Source: Promethearchaeota archaeon Loki_b32 (GTDB taxonomy: Archaea > Asgardarchaeota > Lokiarchaeia > Sigyniarchaeales > SOKP01). Taken from it: a DNA stretch of 45,540 bases. The notes beneath the pieces were generated by a model. That model ran no database searches. It had not been told where the DNA came from and was given only the letters and a program-made list of their open reading frames with translations. Below, piece after piece: positions 18,836 to 27,073 of the stretch (positions are counted from its first letter, which is position 1; every line of letters starts with the position of its first letter). The position numbers and the translations under genes were made by a program. The DNA lies in contig NJBH01000032.1 in assembly GCA_005223125.1 (NCBI GenBank), positions 1 to 45,540 on the forward strand. The letters are read 5' to 3'.

Positions 18836-19294
18836 ATGGCAGAAGATAATGATTTAAAAATTATTGTATATGCTTGTTGGAAATGAGGGTATGGTTCAGC
18901 GGATATGGCAGGTACAATTCGTGCACAATACCCGGATTCCATTAGAAATGTCTTAGTACCTTGCGCGGGACGTGTAGGATGTGATCTAATAATGCGGGCA
19001 TTTGGTAGAGGTGCTGATGGCGTAGTAATTAATGCTTGATATCCTAAAGAGTGTGATTATGAAACTGGAAATTACTATGCATATCGTCAAGTCGAATACG
19101 TTAAGGAAATATTAAAAGTTATTGGCATGAGTCCAGAAAGAATCAAAATGATATATTGCACAGCAGCTGAGGGTCAAAAATTTCAAAAGGAAGCTATAGA
19201 AATCGATAAAACTATACGTAAATTGGGACCTAGTCCCTTACGTACAAAAGGCGGCACACCTAAAGAAAAAGCTAAAGCGAAAGCAAAGGCTTAA
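18836..19294 (+). CDS. mvhD: Selenocysteine-containing MvhD/VhuD-like [2Fe-2S] subunit
   Basis: 152 residues with two in-frame TGA codons: Sec17 (18884) in CWKUGYGSAD, where other MvhD have CNWCSYGGAD, and Sec68 (19037) in NAUYPKECDY, where others have GCHPGDCHY. The remaining ligands CAGR and EC are conserved, so the two Sec residues take Cys positions of the [2Fe-2S] site. MvhD carries electrons from a hydrogenase or formate dehydrogenase to HdrA. GAGGT ten bases before the ATG supports the start. The C-terminus ends in a Lys/Ala-rich tail (KAKAKAKA). Directly downstream is the SECIS-like hairpin, then the FrhB/FdhB-like gene, which suggests the electron source here is not a hydrogenase encoded next door. 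Confidence 0.9.
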
Positions 19295-19300
19295 AAAATA

Positions 19301-19373
19301 ATGTGTTTACTGATGAAACTGAGTTAAAAAAATGAGAACTCAGTTGAGGAAATGGGAGCACCATATAACACAT
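19301..19373 (+). promoter_or_regulatory. SECIS element with a eukaryote-like AUGA/GA core
   Basis: Located six bases after the mvhD stop. Outer stem: ATGTGTT (19301-19307) pairs perfectly with AACACAT (19367-19373). Inner stem: AACTGAGTT (19317-19325) pairs with AACTCAGTT (19337-19345), nine pairs, capped by an A-rich 11-base loop (19326-19336). Just below the inner stem, ATGA (19313-19316) faces GAG (19346-19348), which gives A-G and G-A tandem non-Watson-Crick pairs as in the quartet of eukaryotic SECIS. The 3' side of the internal loop is long (about 18 bases against 5). Published work on Lokiarchaeota describes SECIS with eukaryotic features; this one fits. It must serve mvhD and probably hdrA. 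Confidence 0.75.
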
Positions 19374-19483
19374 AAAAAAAATTTTCAGATGGTTTAATCA
19401 AAATTATTGTAAAATATTTCAAAAAATTTGGGAAATTAAGAAAAAAATAAATAAGTTAAATATAATAATTGAGTTGGAATTAC

Positions 19484-20623
19484 ATGGATGCAATAGATGA
19501 GTATCTGATAAAGATAGAAGATTTTTCAAAGATTTTAGCAGCATTGTTAAAAGAGAAAGTAGTAGATAAAATCATTGGCGCTCAATTGAGGGTTGATAAG
19601 AAATCAGGTAATATTGATAGATTTACTGTTCAACCTAAATTAGCAGAAAAAGAAGAGGATGTAAAAGATTTTCCTTTAACTCCTCTAATTGCATTTGGAT
19701 ATGCAAGAACAGATTCAGCTTCTAAATTTTTACATAAATCTGTCGCAGGTGCGATGAATGAAAAAGTTGGGCTAATTGTACGTCCTTGCGATACAAGAGC
19801 ATTAATAGAACTCGCAAAAATCAAGCAAGTAAATCTCGATAACCTCTTTATAATCGGTATTGAAGATAGAGGTATGATGCCTAAAGCAGGGCGAGAGATG
19901 AGATCGAATAAAGATGTTGATCCAACGAAAATCGTAAAAGAAAAAGTAGGAGATAAGGGTCTTATCGTTAAGATGGAAGACGGAAGCACAAAAGAGCTTA
20001 ATCTTACTGTTGCTGAGAATTGTTTGAGATGTTATCGTAAAATTCCGGTAATCGCTGATTTAACAGTTAGTGATCTTGGTATTCCAATTGATTCAGATGA
20101 GATTATCTTAAAAGTATATTCAGATAAAGGAAGTGAAATTTTAGATAAATCAGGAATCAAGAAAAAAACACTACCGGATAAGGAGAAAAAGGCTCATTCA
20201 ACCAAATTTAATGAAATCATTGAAAAAGCTAAAGAAAAACGAGCAAAGGATTTAGAAGAATGGGAAAAACTTTCACAAGAAGATAAAATTGCGGAATTAC
20301 TTAAGTGTACAGCATGCGGGATCTGCATTCGTGGATGTCCTGTTTGCTATTGTGTAGATTGCATTCTAACAAAGAAAAAGAAAGATAAAAACATTGATAA
20401 TGTAACTTATCATTTAACACGAATAGCTCATGACGCAGATCGTTGTATTGAGTGCGGGAATTGCTCAAATAATTGTCCACAGAATTTGCCACTATCATTA
20501 TATTTTCAATCGTTAAATGAAGCCTTTAAAGAGAAATTCGATTATGAACCGGGTATATCTCTTGAAGACATTCCATTTCGATCTGGAAAAGCAATTTCCC
20601 AGATGGAATTAGAAAAAACATAA
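19484..20623 (+). CDS. FrhB/FdhB-like F420 hydrogenase/formate dehydrogenase beta subunit
   Basis: 379 residues from ATG 19484 (a TTG five codons upstream is possible). The central part has VRPCDTRALIEL (about 102-113) and AENCLRCYRKIP, blocks of the FrhB/FdhB C-terminal domain. Ferredoxin motifs follow: CTACGICIRGCP with extra Cys in VCYCVDC, then CIECGNCSNNCP near residue 325. Family members bind F420 or NAD(P) and FAD and pass electrons to Fe-S partners. The gene follows the selenoprotein pair by 189 bases that include the SECIS, consistent with an HdrA-MvhD-FdhB electron-bifurcating set. No FdhA or hydrogenase large subunit lies in the window. Confidence 0.8.
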   Translation: MDAIDEYLIKIEDFSKILAALLKEKVVDKIIGAQLRVDKKSGNIDRFTVQPKLAEKEEDVKDFPLTPLIAFGYARTDSASKFLHKSVAGAMNEKVGLIVRPCDTRALIELAKIKQVNLDNLFIIGIEDRGMMPKAGREMRSNKDVDPTKIVKEKVGDKGLIVKMEDGSTKELNLTVAENCLRCYRKIPVIADLTVSDLGIPIDSDEIILKVYSDKGSEILDKSGIKKKTLPDKEKKAHSTKFNEIIEKAKEKRAKDLEEWEKLSQEDKIAELLKCTACGICIRGCPVCYCVDCILTKKKKDKNIDNVTYHLTRIAHDADRCIECGNCSNNCPQNLPLSLYFQSLNEAFKEKFDYEPGISLEDIPFRSGKAISQMELEKT

Positions 20624-20758
20624 ACCTAATTTTTTTAAATTCTTTATTTTATTATTTTATTTATTTAGTTATTTTAATTAAAAGTCTCAAGTAAAATTAA
20701 ATAGGAATAATTCAAAAGTTAAATTAAAGAGAAATTCTACAATATTTTGAATAAGTCC

Positions 20759-22132
20759 ATGTCGACTAATATTATCGAAAGTAAACCAATTAATAACAAT
20801 ATTTTTTTTGTTATCCCAAGCTGGGGAAATCTTCTCGGATATCCAACTTTAGGTAAATATGCTCATCATAATATATCAAAAATATCTCAAGATCCTGTTA
20901 TCTTCTTGGGAGGAACTGAATGTGCGATTTCAACAGATAAAGGAACGTTGTATTATTTGTTTGGTTTAGGATATTATTATCTTAAGTTTGAACTACAATC
21001 TGGAAGATATATTACCGACAACCGTCAATTAACAGGTTTAATTCTATCTGATTTTGTATATGACCATTTAGCGACATCTAAAAATATAACACTAGAAAAT
21101 GAAAAAGACGTGATTGTTAGTGAAAATTTGTTTAAATTACCAATTGACCTTTCATATAAAACAGAAAGTAAAAAAACATTCATTCAAGGAACTCTTATGC
21201 GGAATTTATTCATACCTTATAAAGATGTTTTTTTGGAATTTATGGAGTCAATTCAGAATCTACAATCTCTCCTTATTGAAAGAAATAAGCATATGTTACT
21301 AAGTACTCACTGGGATTTTTACAATCAGATCTTAATATCTAAGGAAAAAGAATTAAAAACTAATTACTTACAAGCTACAGCGGGTTTAGATAATATTACT
21401 ACCGGAGTAAATATTCTTTTAAATCAACACTTTAATTCTTCTCAATTACAGGAAATAAACAACACTATTAAACATTTTAAAGAGGTTTTTTCTTCAATAG
21501 AATACGATCCAATGTACTTATTTTCTATAATAGAGAATAGTGCCAAATTTTTAAGAGGAGGAACACCGATCCCTTCATTGGAAAAAGAAATCTCAAAAAA
21601 AATGCCTAAAGAATCAATATTGATTTCTGCTGAGTCTGCTATGGAATCTTTTAGAGAGTGGCCTGATATTTTTAGAAGACAATCTAAGGAACAATTGGAA
21701 AAATCTTTTATACCAGAGGAAACCGTTAAATATCAACCTAAAGAATCTATAGGTCTACAAAAGCCAGCAGTAGGGAAATTTAAAAAGAAAGATATAGATT
21801 TTGAACTTAGAACTGTGAAACGTCCATTTGTAGGATTTAAACCTCTCCCAACTATACCTATAGATAATCTATTAGATATTCTCGCTACTTTAAGAAAAGT
21901 AGTTGAAGAAGATTTCGATATTAAGTCGATAGGTAAGACCCTTGAAATTGCTCGAGATAATATTAAAAGAGAAGTTTTACACGCTAATTTTCTTTGGGAT
22001 ATGAGTAAATATTCCAATGATTACCAACGAATAGAACCCAATATTGGATTAGGTTTTAATGAAAAAGAAGATTTATTAAGAGAAATAGATTATTGGATAA
22101 AAATATCTCAGAAACATTATGCCAAATTTTAA
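20759..22132 (+). CDS. Unrecognised 457-residue protein, overlaps the next gene
   Basis: I do not recognise a family. From ATG 20759 (a TTG four codons upstream is an alternative) the product begins with an alpha/beta segment rich in aromatics (FFVIPSWGNLLGYP, about 16-29) and a second such block, YYLFGLGYYYLKFEL. The middle (about 140-290) is mostly helical, and residues 290-380 are charged and probably flexible. The end is again helical. No membrane segment, signal peptide or metal motif is seen. It overlaps the next gene by 14 bases, so the two proteins are made together and may form a complex. Confidence 0.6.
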   Translation: MSTNIIESKPINNNIFFVIPSWGNLLGYPTLGKYAHHNISKISQDPVIFLGGTECAISTDKGTLYYLFGLGYYYLKFELQSGRYITDNRQLTGLILSDFVYDHLATSKNITLENEKDVIVSENLFKLPIDLSYKTESKKTFIQGTLMRNLFIPYKDVFLEFMESIQNLQSLLIERNKHMLLSTHWDFYNQILISKEKELKTNYLQATAGLDNITTGVNILLNQHFNSSQLQEINNTIKHFKEVFSSIEYDPMYLFSIIENSAKFLRGGTPIPSLEKEISKKMPKESILISAESAMESFREWPDIFRRQSKEQLEKSFIPEETVKYQPKESIGLQKPAVGKFKKKDIDFELRTVKRPFVGFKPLPTIPIDNLLDILATLRKVVEEDFDIKSIGKTLEIARDNIKREVLHANFLWDMSKYSNDYQRIEPNIGLGFNEKEDLLREIDYWIKISQKHYAKF

Positions 22133-22784
22133 GTCTGTGGTTAAAAAATTTCAAAAACACTATCCTGATGCTTCCGATGTAGCAATTGTCAGCAATAAAG
22201 GAAAAATACTTTATTCTACAAGTAAATGGAACCTTAAAAAAGATATTGATGGTGTTTTAAATAGTTGGATAAATGGTAATGCACAATTTGTTACCTTAGA
22301 TGGAATAAAATATTCTGTTCTTCAAATGGAACCTGAACGTTTCATAGGTACTAATCGTCAAAAGAAGGGGCATTTAATTGGGGCATCAACTCCAGATAAA
22401 AATAATTATATATTTGCTCATATTAAACCAAAAGCAAAAGTTTGGTTTCATATGGCATATCCGGCTTTAGCAAGAGCAGTAGCGATGCTAAAGAAAGGCT
22501 CAGAATCAGAATTTATTAAGTCTAAAGTTGAACTACCAGATGAAACTAAAGAAGAAATTTCGTATGAGAGCTCAACAGGTCAAGCAATAGTGCATCAAGT
22601 TGCTCCAACTTCACCTACTATTGATCCTTATCTAAAAGCGGAAATCGAAGGTTTCTTACAGTGGCTTAATAACCCCCAAGGACTAGCAGGATATATAACC
22701 AGTATTTTACAACAAAATGATCAACACCGAATTTCTAAACTTGCTGAACTTTGTAATGAGCTATATAGCTTGTTTTATGATTAA
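22119..22784 (+). CDS. Roadblock-like or related alpha/beta domain protein (tentative)
   Basis: 221 residues, starting inside the end of the preceding gene. Residues 15-125 have the strand-turn-strand pattern AIVSNKGKILYSTS followed by helix, further strands and a long helix, which resembles roadblock/LC7 and related sensory folds that are abundant in Asgard archaea. Residues about 127-180 are a flexible Glu/Ser/Thr/Pro-rich linker, and the end forms helices. Roadblock proteins regulate small GTPases, and three GTPases lie in this window, but a link is only suggested. I could not confirm the domain without a profile search. Confidence 0.5.
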   Translation: MPNFKSVVKKFQKHYPDASDVAIVSNKGKILYSTSKWNLKKDIDGVLNSWINGNAQFVTLDGIKYSVLQMEPERFIGTNRQKKGHLIGASTPDKNNYIFAHIKPKAKVWFHMAYPALARAVAMLKKGSESEFIKSKVELPDETKEEISYESSTGQAIVHQVAPTSPTIDPYLKAEIEGFLQWLNNPQGLAGYITSILQQNDQHRISKLAELCNELYSLFYD

Positions 22785-22794
22785 CAGAATGTAT

Positions 22795-23532
22795 TTACTC
22801 TTTTAATTTAAAACCGCATTCTTTACAAAAGTTATCCCAATGATCTTGAGCCTTAGCTCCACACTTTGGGCAAAATATTGTCTCTTTCTGCGGTACCTTT
22901 TCAGGATGTTTTGCTTCATATTTTAACTTCATTCTTTCTACTATTCTCGTGGCTACTCTAACTGAATGCGGTTCTTTTTTTTTCCAAGTAATTATTCCAA
23001 AAATAATAATCCCAATAATAATAATGGGTAATAAAACAATGAGAATACCTAAACCAAAATTCTCTGCATGAAATATCATTGCCCTGAAAGTAAAATATAA
23101 TGTCCCATTTCCTAATGTCGAAGAGTTCGCCCATAGACTGTAGCTTCTAATAGACGATGAATTTACATCAATAGTATTTTCAATAGTACCGTTTAAATAA
23201 TCTTTCCATATTGTTGCGTTATTCTGGTCATTTATCCATATTGAACAATTATTTTCAGAGAAGTTAGCTTTTACATATAAACTTTCAATAATTTGCCCTC
23301 CAAAGATATTACCAGGTGGAACAGACTCCTCCGAAATTAGGGTTGGAACACCATATTCTAACTCAACTTCATGGTCATAGTCTAATTGTGCTTGTTGAAT
23401 ATCATTAGATATTAGTGCATGTACGTAGATATCATTCCAGACTAAGAAGATTCCTAAAATTGATAAAATTGCGATAAAAATAGGCAAATTATTTTTAAAA
23501 AATTTCTTCAATTTAGAAAAATATAATCGCAT
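22795..23532 (-). CDS. Membrane protein with a C-terminal zinc ribbon
   Basis: 245 residues. A hydrophobic N-terminal segment (about 17-38) acts as a signal anchor. A middle domain of about 120 residues would lie outside the cell and carries several Asn-X-Ser/Thr sites. A second strong membrane segment (about 165-190) is rich in Ile, Leu and Gly. The cytoplasmic C-terminus has CPKC and CKEC, a zinc ribbon. This layout is common among archaeal membrane proteins of unknown role. It converges with the overlapping unknown pair, the two stops being ten bases apart. Confidence 0.75.
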   Translation of the reverse strand: MRLYFSKLKKFFKNNLPIFIAILSILGIFLVWNDIYVHALISNDIQQAQLDYDHEVELEYGVPTLISEESVPPGNIFGGQIIESLYVKANFSENNCSIWINDQNNATIWKDYLNGTIENTIDVNSSSIRSYSLWANSSTLGNGTLYFTFRAMIFHAENFGLGILIVLLPIIIIGIIIFGIITWKKKEPHSVRVATRIVERMKLKYEAKHPEKVPQKETIFCPKCGAKAQDHWDNFCKECGFKLKE

Positions 23533-23703
23533 ATTGAGTTTCGCTAACCTTGTTGAATTATTAGAGATAAAGAAAGTCTTATATAAATATATTCTTAATT
23601 CAAGAAAATATCAATTCTAATAAGGTAGCGTTAATTGAAACTTTTATTATCTTATATGAATTATAAATAATTAATTTAAAATTCAAAAGGAATAAGAGAG
23701 AAA

Positions 23704-24474
23704 ATGTCATTACCCTCTAAGAAGGCCATTCAAGTTGATGAGAATACTGTAAGTTATGAATATAAGATGTTGAACCATGTTATGTCGCTCGTTTACCATG
23801 AAGATAAATGTATTGAGTGTGGATTTTGCCATCGTGTTTGTCCTGTTACTGTTTCAATTTATGATGAACCCTTAAAACGAACTGCTATTGGAACCCCTAA
23901 AGAAATGAAAATGGAATCAGATAAAAAAATAGTAGTTGATACTGAAAAATGTGTTTGGTGCGGTAGTTGTACTTGGATTTGTCCCGGTTATACATTAGAG
24001 CTTTTTATTAACGGTGAAAAGAAATTAAATTTAGTAGAAAATGGCTCTTTACCTGAATTTGAGGAAGAAGTACGAACTCTAGACAATGGACAAAAAGTCA
24101 GAAAAGTAGTAGAAGGTTCTATAACTATTACTAGTACGGATAAAGATGCAAAAGTAATAGATGCATTTTGCGACGAGTGTGCCGTTTCTGCAATGGAGAG
24201 AAAAGATAAAGAGATTGAAGTTGATAGGGATAAATGTATTTTATGTTTCAAATGTTCTGAAGCAGCTCAGAATTATGACAACATAAGCGTTGAAATTCAC
24301 CGTGATAGATTTAAGAATATAAAGGGAGATCCGTCTTCTGTATGGGATGGCATCATGTTGCGGGTTCTTGGAAAAGAAGGTAAAATTAAAGGAATTTTAA
24401 GTCGAAGTCAGAATAAACTTGCTGATGCAGTTATTAGATTACTTGGTAGAGAGGAAACAGAAGAAGAAACTTAA
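23704..24474 (+). CDS. Polyferredoxin with two regular and one irregular Fe-S site
   Basis: 256 residues. Two standard [4Fe-4S] sites: C36, C39, C42, C46 and C83, C86, C89, C93. A third group is irregular: C156, C159 and C178, C181, C184, where the fourth ligand of the last CxxCxxC is replaced (SEAAQ). The C-terminal helix has no Cys. The arrangement recalls small polyferredoxins that feed electron-bifurcating or tungsten enzymes. It is separated from the AOR-HdrA cluster by about 3 kb but could serve it. The neighbouring genes are not clearly redox-related. Confidence 0.75.
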   Translation: MSLPSKKAIQVDENTVSYEYKMLNHVMSLVYHEDKCIECGFCHRVCPVTVSIYDEPLKRTAIGTPKEMKMESDKKIVVDTEKCVWCGSCTWICPGYTLELFINGEKKLNLVENGSLPEFEEEVRTLDNGQKVRKVVEGSITITSTDKDAKVIDAFCDECAVSAMERKDKEIEVDRDKCILCFKCSEAAQNYDNISVEIHRDRFKNIKGDPSSVWDGIMLRVLGKEGKIKGILSRSQNKLADAVIRLLGREETEEET

Positions 24475-24556
24475 TTTTCCTTAGTTTTATATTTATTTTT
24501 TTATTTTAGTGCTTGTTTTTGTTTTAATTGTATCATTAAGAATTAAATGAGAAAAA

Positions 24557-25069
24557 ATGGAAGATTCATTAAAGCATTGGTTAACAGACCATAATATTCA
24601 TTATGTATTACACACTCACCCCGCAGTATTCACAGTACCTGAGGCAAAAATACACTGTGGGCATATCCCAGGAACCCATTGTAAAAATTTATTCTTGAAG
24701 AATAAGAAAACAGAGCAACTATATTTAGTAACCATACCTCATGAAAAGCGTCTGGATCTAAATCAATTCCGTAGAATGATTGGTGCCCCAAAAATTCGCT
24801 TTGCTGAGCCTGAAGTTCTCGCAGAAGTATTAGGTATTACACCTGGTGCAGTTTCTCCGATTGGACTAGTTAATGATACAAGTAACAGAGTTTTTTTCAT
24901 TATAGATGAAATTGTATGGAATGCTGAAGAGGTTTGCTGCCATCCAAACATTAATACCGAAACATTACAAATTCCAAAAGCCGATTTCCATAAATTGATT
25001 AAATCTACTAGAACTACATTAGAAATAAAGAATCTTCCATATTTAGAGCCTGCGAATCATGAAAATTAA
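24557..25069 (+). CDS. ProX/YbaK-type aminoacyl-tRNA deacylase
   Basis: 170 residues of the YbaK/ProX fold. It begins HNIHYVLHTHPAVFTVPEA, the typical first strand and helix of ProX, followed by CKNLFLKNKK, the lysine-bearing block of the active site. It continues with GAPKIRFAEPEVLAEVLGITPGAVSP, which is nearly diagnostic for this family. It hydrolyses misacylated tRNA, probably Ala-tRNAPro or a similar mischarged tRNA, in solution. It lies between the polyferredoxin and GAPDH genes; no operon link is evident. Confidence 0.85.
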   Translation: MEDSLKHWLTDHNIHYVLHTHPAVFTVPEAKIHCGHIPGTHCKNLFLKNKKTEQLYLVTIPHEKRLDLNQFRRMIGAPKIRFAEPEVLAEVLGITPGAVSPIGLVNDTSNRVFFIIDEIVWNAEEVCCHPNINTETLQIPKADFHKLIKSTRTTLEIKNLPYLEPANHEN

Positions 25070-25213
25070 TATAAATTTATTTTTTTTTTCAATTAAAAGT
25101 TTCCTATATCATTCTTAGATGTGGAAAAATATAAAACTATAAAATTAAAAAACTATATACCACATATTTAGTTTGAACAAAACTAAAATTAAAAATATAT
25201 AAAGTGAAAACAA

Positions 25214-26224
25214 ATGGCAAAAAGAGTCGCGATAAATGGTTTCGGGCGTATTGGACGGAACTTCTTTAGAGCCCTGTCTGAAAAGTATCCTAATGATATC
25301 GATGTCGTCTCAATTAATGACTTATTTGAACCAAAATACTTAGCTTATGTCTTAAAATATGATACTGTTTTTGGTAAGTTTAAAGGTACTATAGAGGCTA
25401 GAGAAAAATCCTTAATTATAAATGGAAAGGAAATTCCAATCACTGCAGAACGAGACCCAGCAAACTTGCCGCATGCGGGTAATAATATTGACGTTGCTCT
25501 CGAGTCCACTGGATTCTTTACGAAAAGAGAGGGCGCCGCAAAGCATTTAGAGGCAGGAGCTAAGAAAGTGTTGATTAGTGCACCTGCGGTAAATCCTGAT
25601 TTTACCGTTGTAATAGGTTGTAATGACGATAAATTAACTAACGAGCATAAAATCATTTCCATGGCATCTTGCACAACGAATTGTCTTGGACCAATAGTAA
25701 AAGTATTAATGAACAATTATGGAATTGTTAACGGAATGATGACTACAGTTCATTCATATACAGGCGATCAACGACCGGTTGATACAGCAAGAACAGCAGA
25801 TCCCATAAAAATGATTCGTGGTCGAGCTTGTGCAGCAAACATCGTTCCAACATCCACTGGTGCAGCTAAAGCGATTGGTGTCGTGTTTCCAGAATTAAAC
25901 GGTAAAATGGATGGTATCGCAATGCGTATTCCAACCCCAAACGGGAGCGTTGTTGATTTAAAAGTAAATCTAGGGAAATCTACAACAGTAGAAGATGTTA
26001 ACGCTAAAATGAAAGAAGCTGCATCGGGTTATCTAAAAGGAATTTTAGAATATACCGAGGATGCAATAGTAACTACCGATATTGTAGGCAATCCCGCAAG
26101 TTCTATTTTCTCTAGCTTGTGGACCAAGGTAATCGGTGGTACTTTCTGTGGTGTCGTTAGCTGGTATGATAATGAATGGGGTTATTCCAACCGTTTAGCT
26201 GACTTAATCGTTCAAAATTTATAG
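25214..26224 (+). CDS. gap: Type I glyceraldehyde-3-phosphate dehydrogenase
   Basis: 336 residues, the normal length. The NAD-binding turn is NGFGRIGRNF (8-17), and the catalytic Cys is C153 in the block SCTTNC. The C-terminal SWYDNEWGYSNR block is also present. This is the bacterial/eukaryotic type I enzyme, not the type II phosphorylating GAPDH usual in archaea. It interconverts glyceraldehyde 3-phosphate and 1,3-bisphosphoglycerate with NAD(P). AGTGA precedes the ATG by five to nine bases. The stop is TAG. It converges with the methyltransferase gene. Confidence 0.95.
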   Translation: MAKRVAINGFGRIGRNFFRALSEKYPNDIDVVSINDLFEPKYLAYVLKYDTVFGKFKGTIEAREKSLIINGKEIPITAERDPANLPHAGNNIDVALESTGFFTKREGAAKHLEAGAKKVLISAPAVNPDFTVVIGCNDDKLTNEHKIISMASCTTNCLGPIVKVLMNNYGIVNGMMTTVHSYTGDQRPVDTARTADPIKMIRGRACAANIVPTSTGAAKAIGVVFPELNGKMDGIAMRIPTPNGSVVDLKVNLGKSTTVEDVNAKMKEAASGYLKGILEYTEDAIVTTDIVGNPASSIFSSLWTKVIGGTFCGVVSWYDNEWGYSNRLADLIVQNL

Positions 26225-26266
26225 ATATTAACCTAAATATTATTTATTTTTTTTATTTTTCTTTTA

Positions 26267-26932
26267 CTAAATTAATTCTTTTTTTACAAAATTCAATTGA
26301 TATACAAACCAATTTCCAAATTGTTCATCTAAATCAAAGCCAGCTTCTTCTGCCCATTTTTTTTCAGTTTTCCGTCTAGGATAATCCGGGTCAGGAAGCA
26401 TTTCACTTAATGATATCATCCCATCAGGTTTTAAAACTCTTTTTAATTCTTTGAGAACTCTAATAGGATCAGGGATTTCAGGGAGAGAGGCAATCATTAA
26501 AACGCGATCAACACTCTCATCTTCAAATGAAAGATTATAAGCATCATCAATTTTAAGAATTATATTCGTAATCCCTTCCTTTTCAATTCTTTTTTTTAAC
26601 CGGTTAATTATAGATTGTTGAATATCGATCGCATATACTTTTCCATCTGGTAAAATACTCTTAGCAAGCGCTTTTGTATAACTTCCTTTTCCTGGACCAA
26701 TTTCAATAATTATCATCCCAGGCTTGAGGTGCATCCGTTCTGCAACCGTTTCAGGCTTTTGTATGAATTTCCTTCTAATAGGATTATCAATTAATCGGGT
26801 CATAAAACCAGGAATAGGAAATTTATGATATCTTCGGATAATTCTTAGGATTACAAATAATATAAAGAAGAAAGAGCCTAGAATTATTAGAAATATTAGG
26901 AAAATAATTCTTAAAATGAACCAAAAATCCAT
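26267..26932 (-). CDS. Membrane-anchored class I methyltransferase
   Basis: 221 residues. An N-terminal hydrophobic stretch (about 4-33) is followed by Arg/Lys, giving one membrane segment with a cytoplasmic enzyme. The SAM-binding motif I is VIEIGPGKGSYT-like (IIEIGPGKGSY, about 76-86), then YAIDIQ (motif II) and the Asp-bearing DDAYNLSF. The last third carries the usual LKELKRVLKPDG block. Such enzymes act on lipids or small molecules; the substrate cannot be predicted. It is convergent with gap, and the stop is TAG. Confidence 0.8.
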   Translation of the reverse strand: MDFWFILRIIFLIFLIILGSFFFILFVILRIIRRYHKFPIPGFMTRLIDNPIRRKFIQKPETVAERMHLKPGMIIIEIGPGKGSYTKALAKSILPDGKVYAIDIQQSIINRLKKRIEKEGITNIILKIDDAYNLSFEDESVDRVLMIASLPEIPDPIRVLKELKRVLKPDGMISLSEMLPDPDYPRRKTEKKWAEEAGFDLDEQFGNWFVYQLNFVKKELI

Positions 26933-27073
26933 AATTAGTTGAGAGTCTCATTATATAAAAAAGTTTAATCTTGTATAAGATTGTACCTGTACTTTTTAAT
27001 TGAGAAAAAGTAAAATTTTTTATTTGTCCCAATAAAATATATTTAATTGAATGGACATTAGAATTATTATAAA

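Noticed and set aside
16912-19039. Five in-frame TGA codons as frameshift damage or a pseudogene
   Set aside because: All five fall at Cys positions conserved in HdrA and MvhD, the flanking protein is intact, and a SECIS-like element follows. Random damage would not do this.
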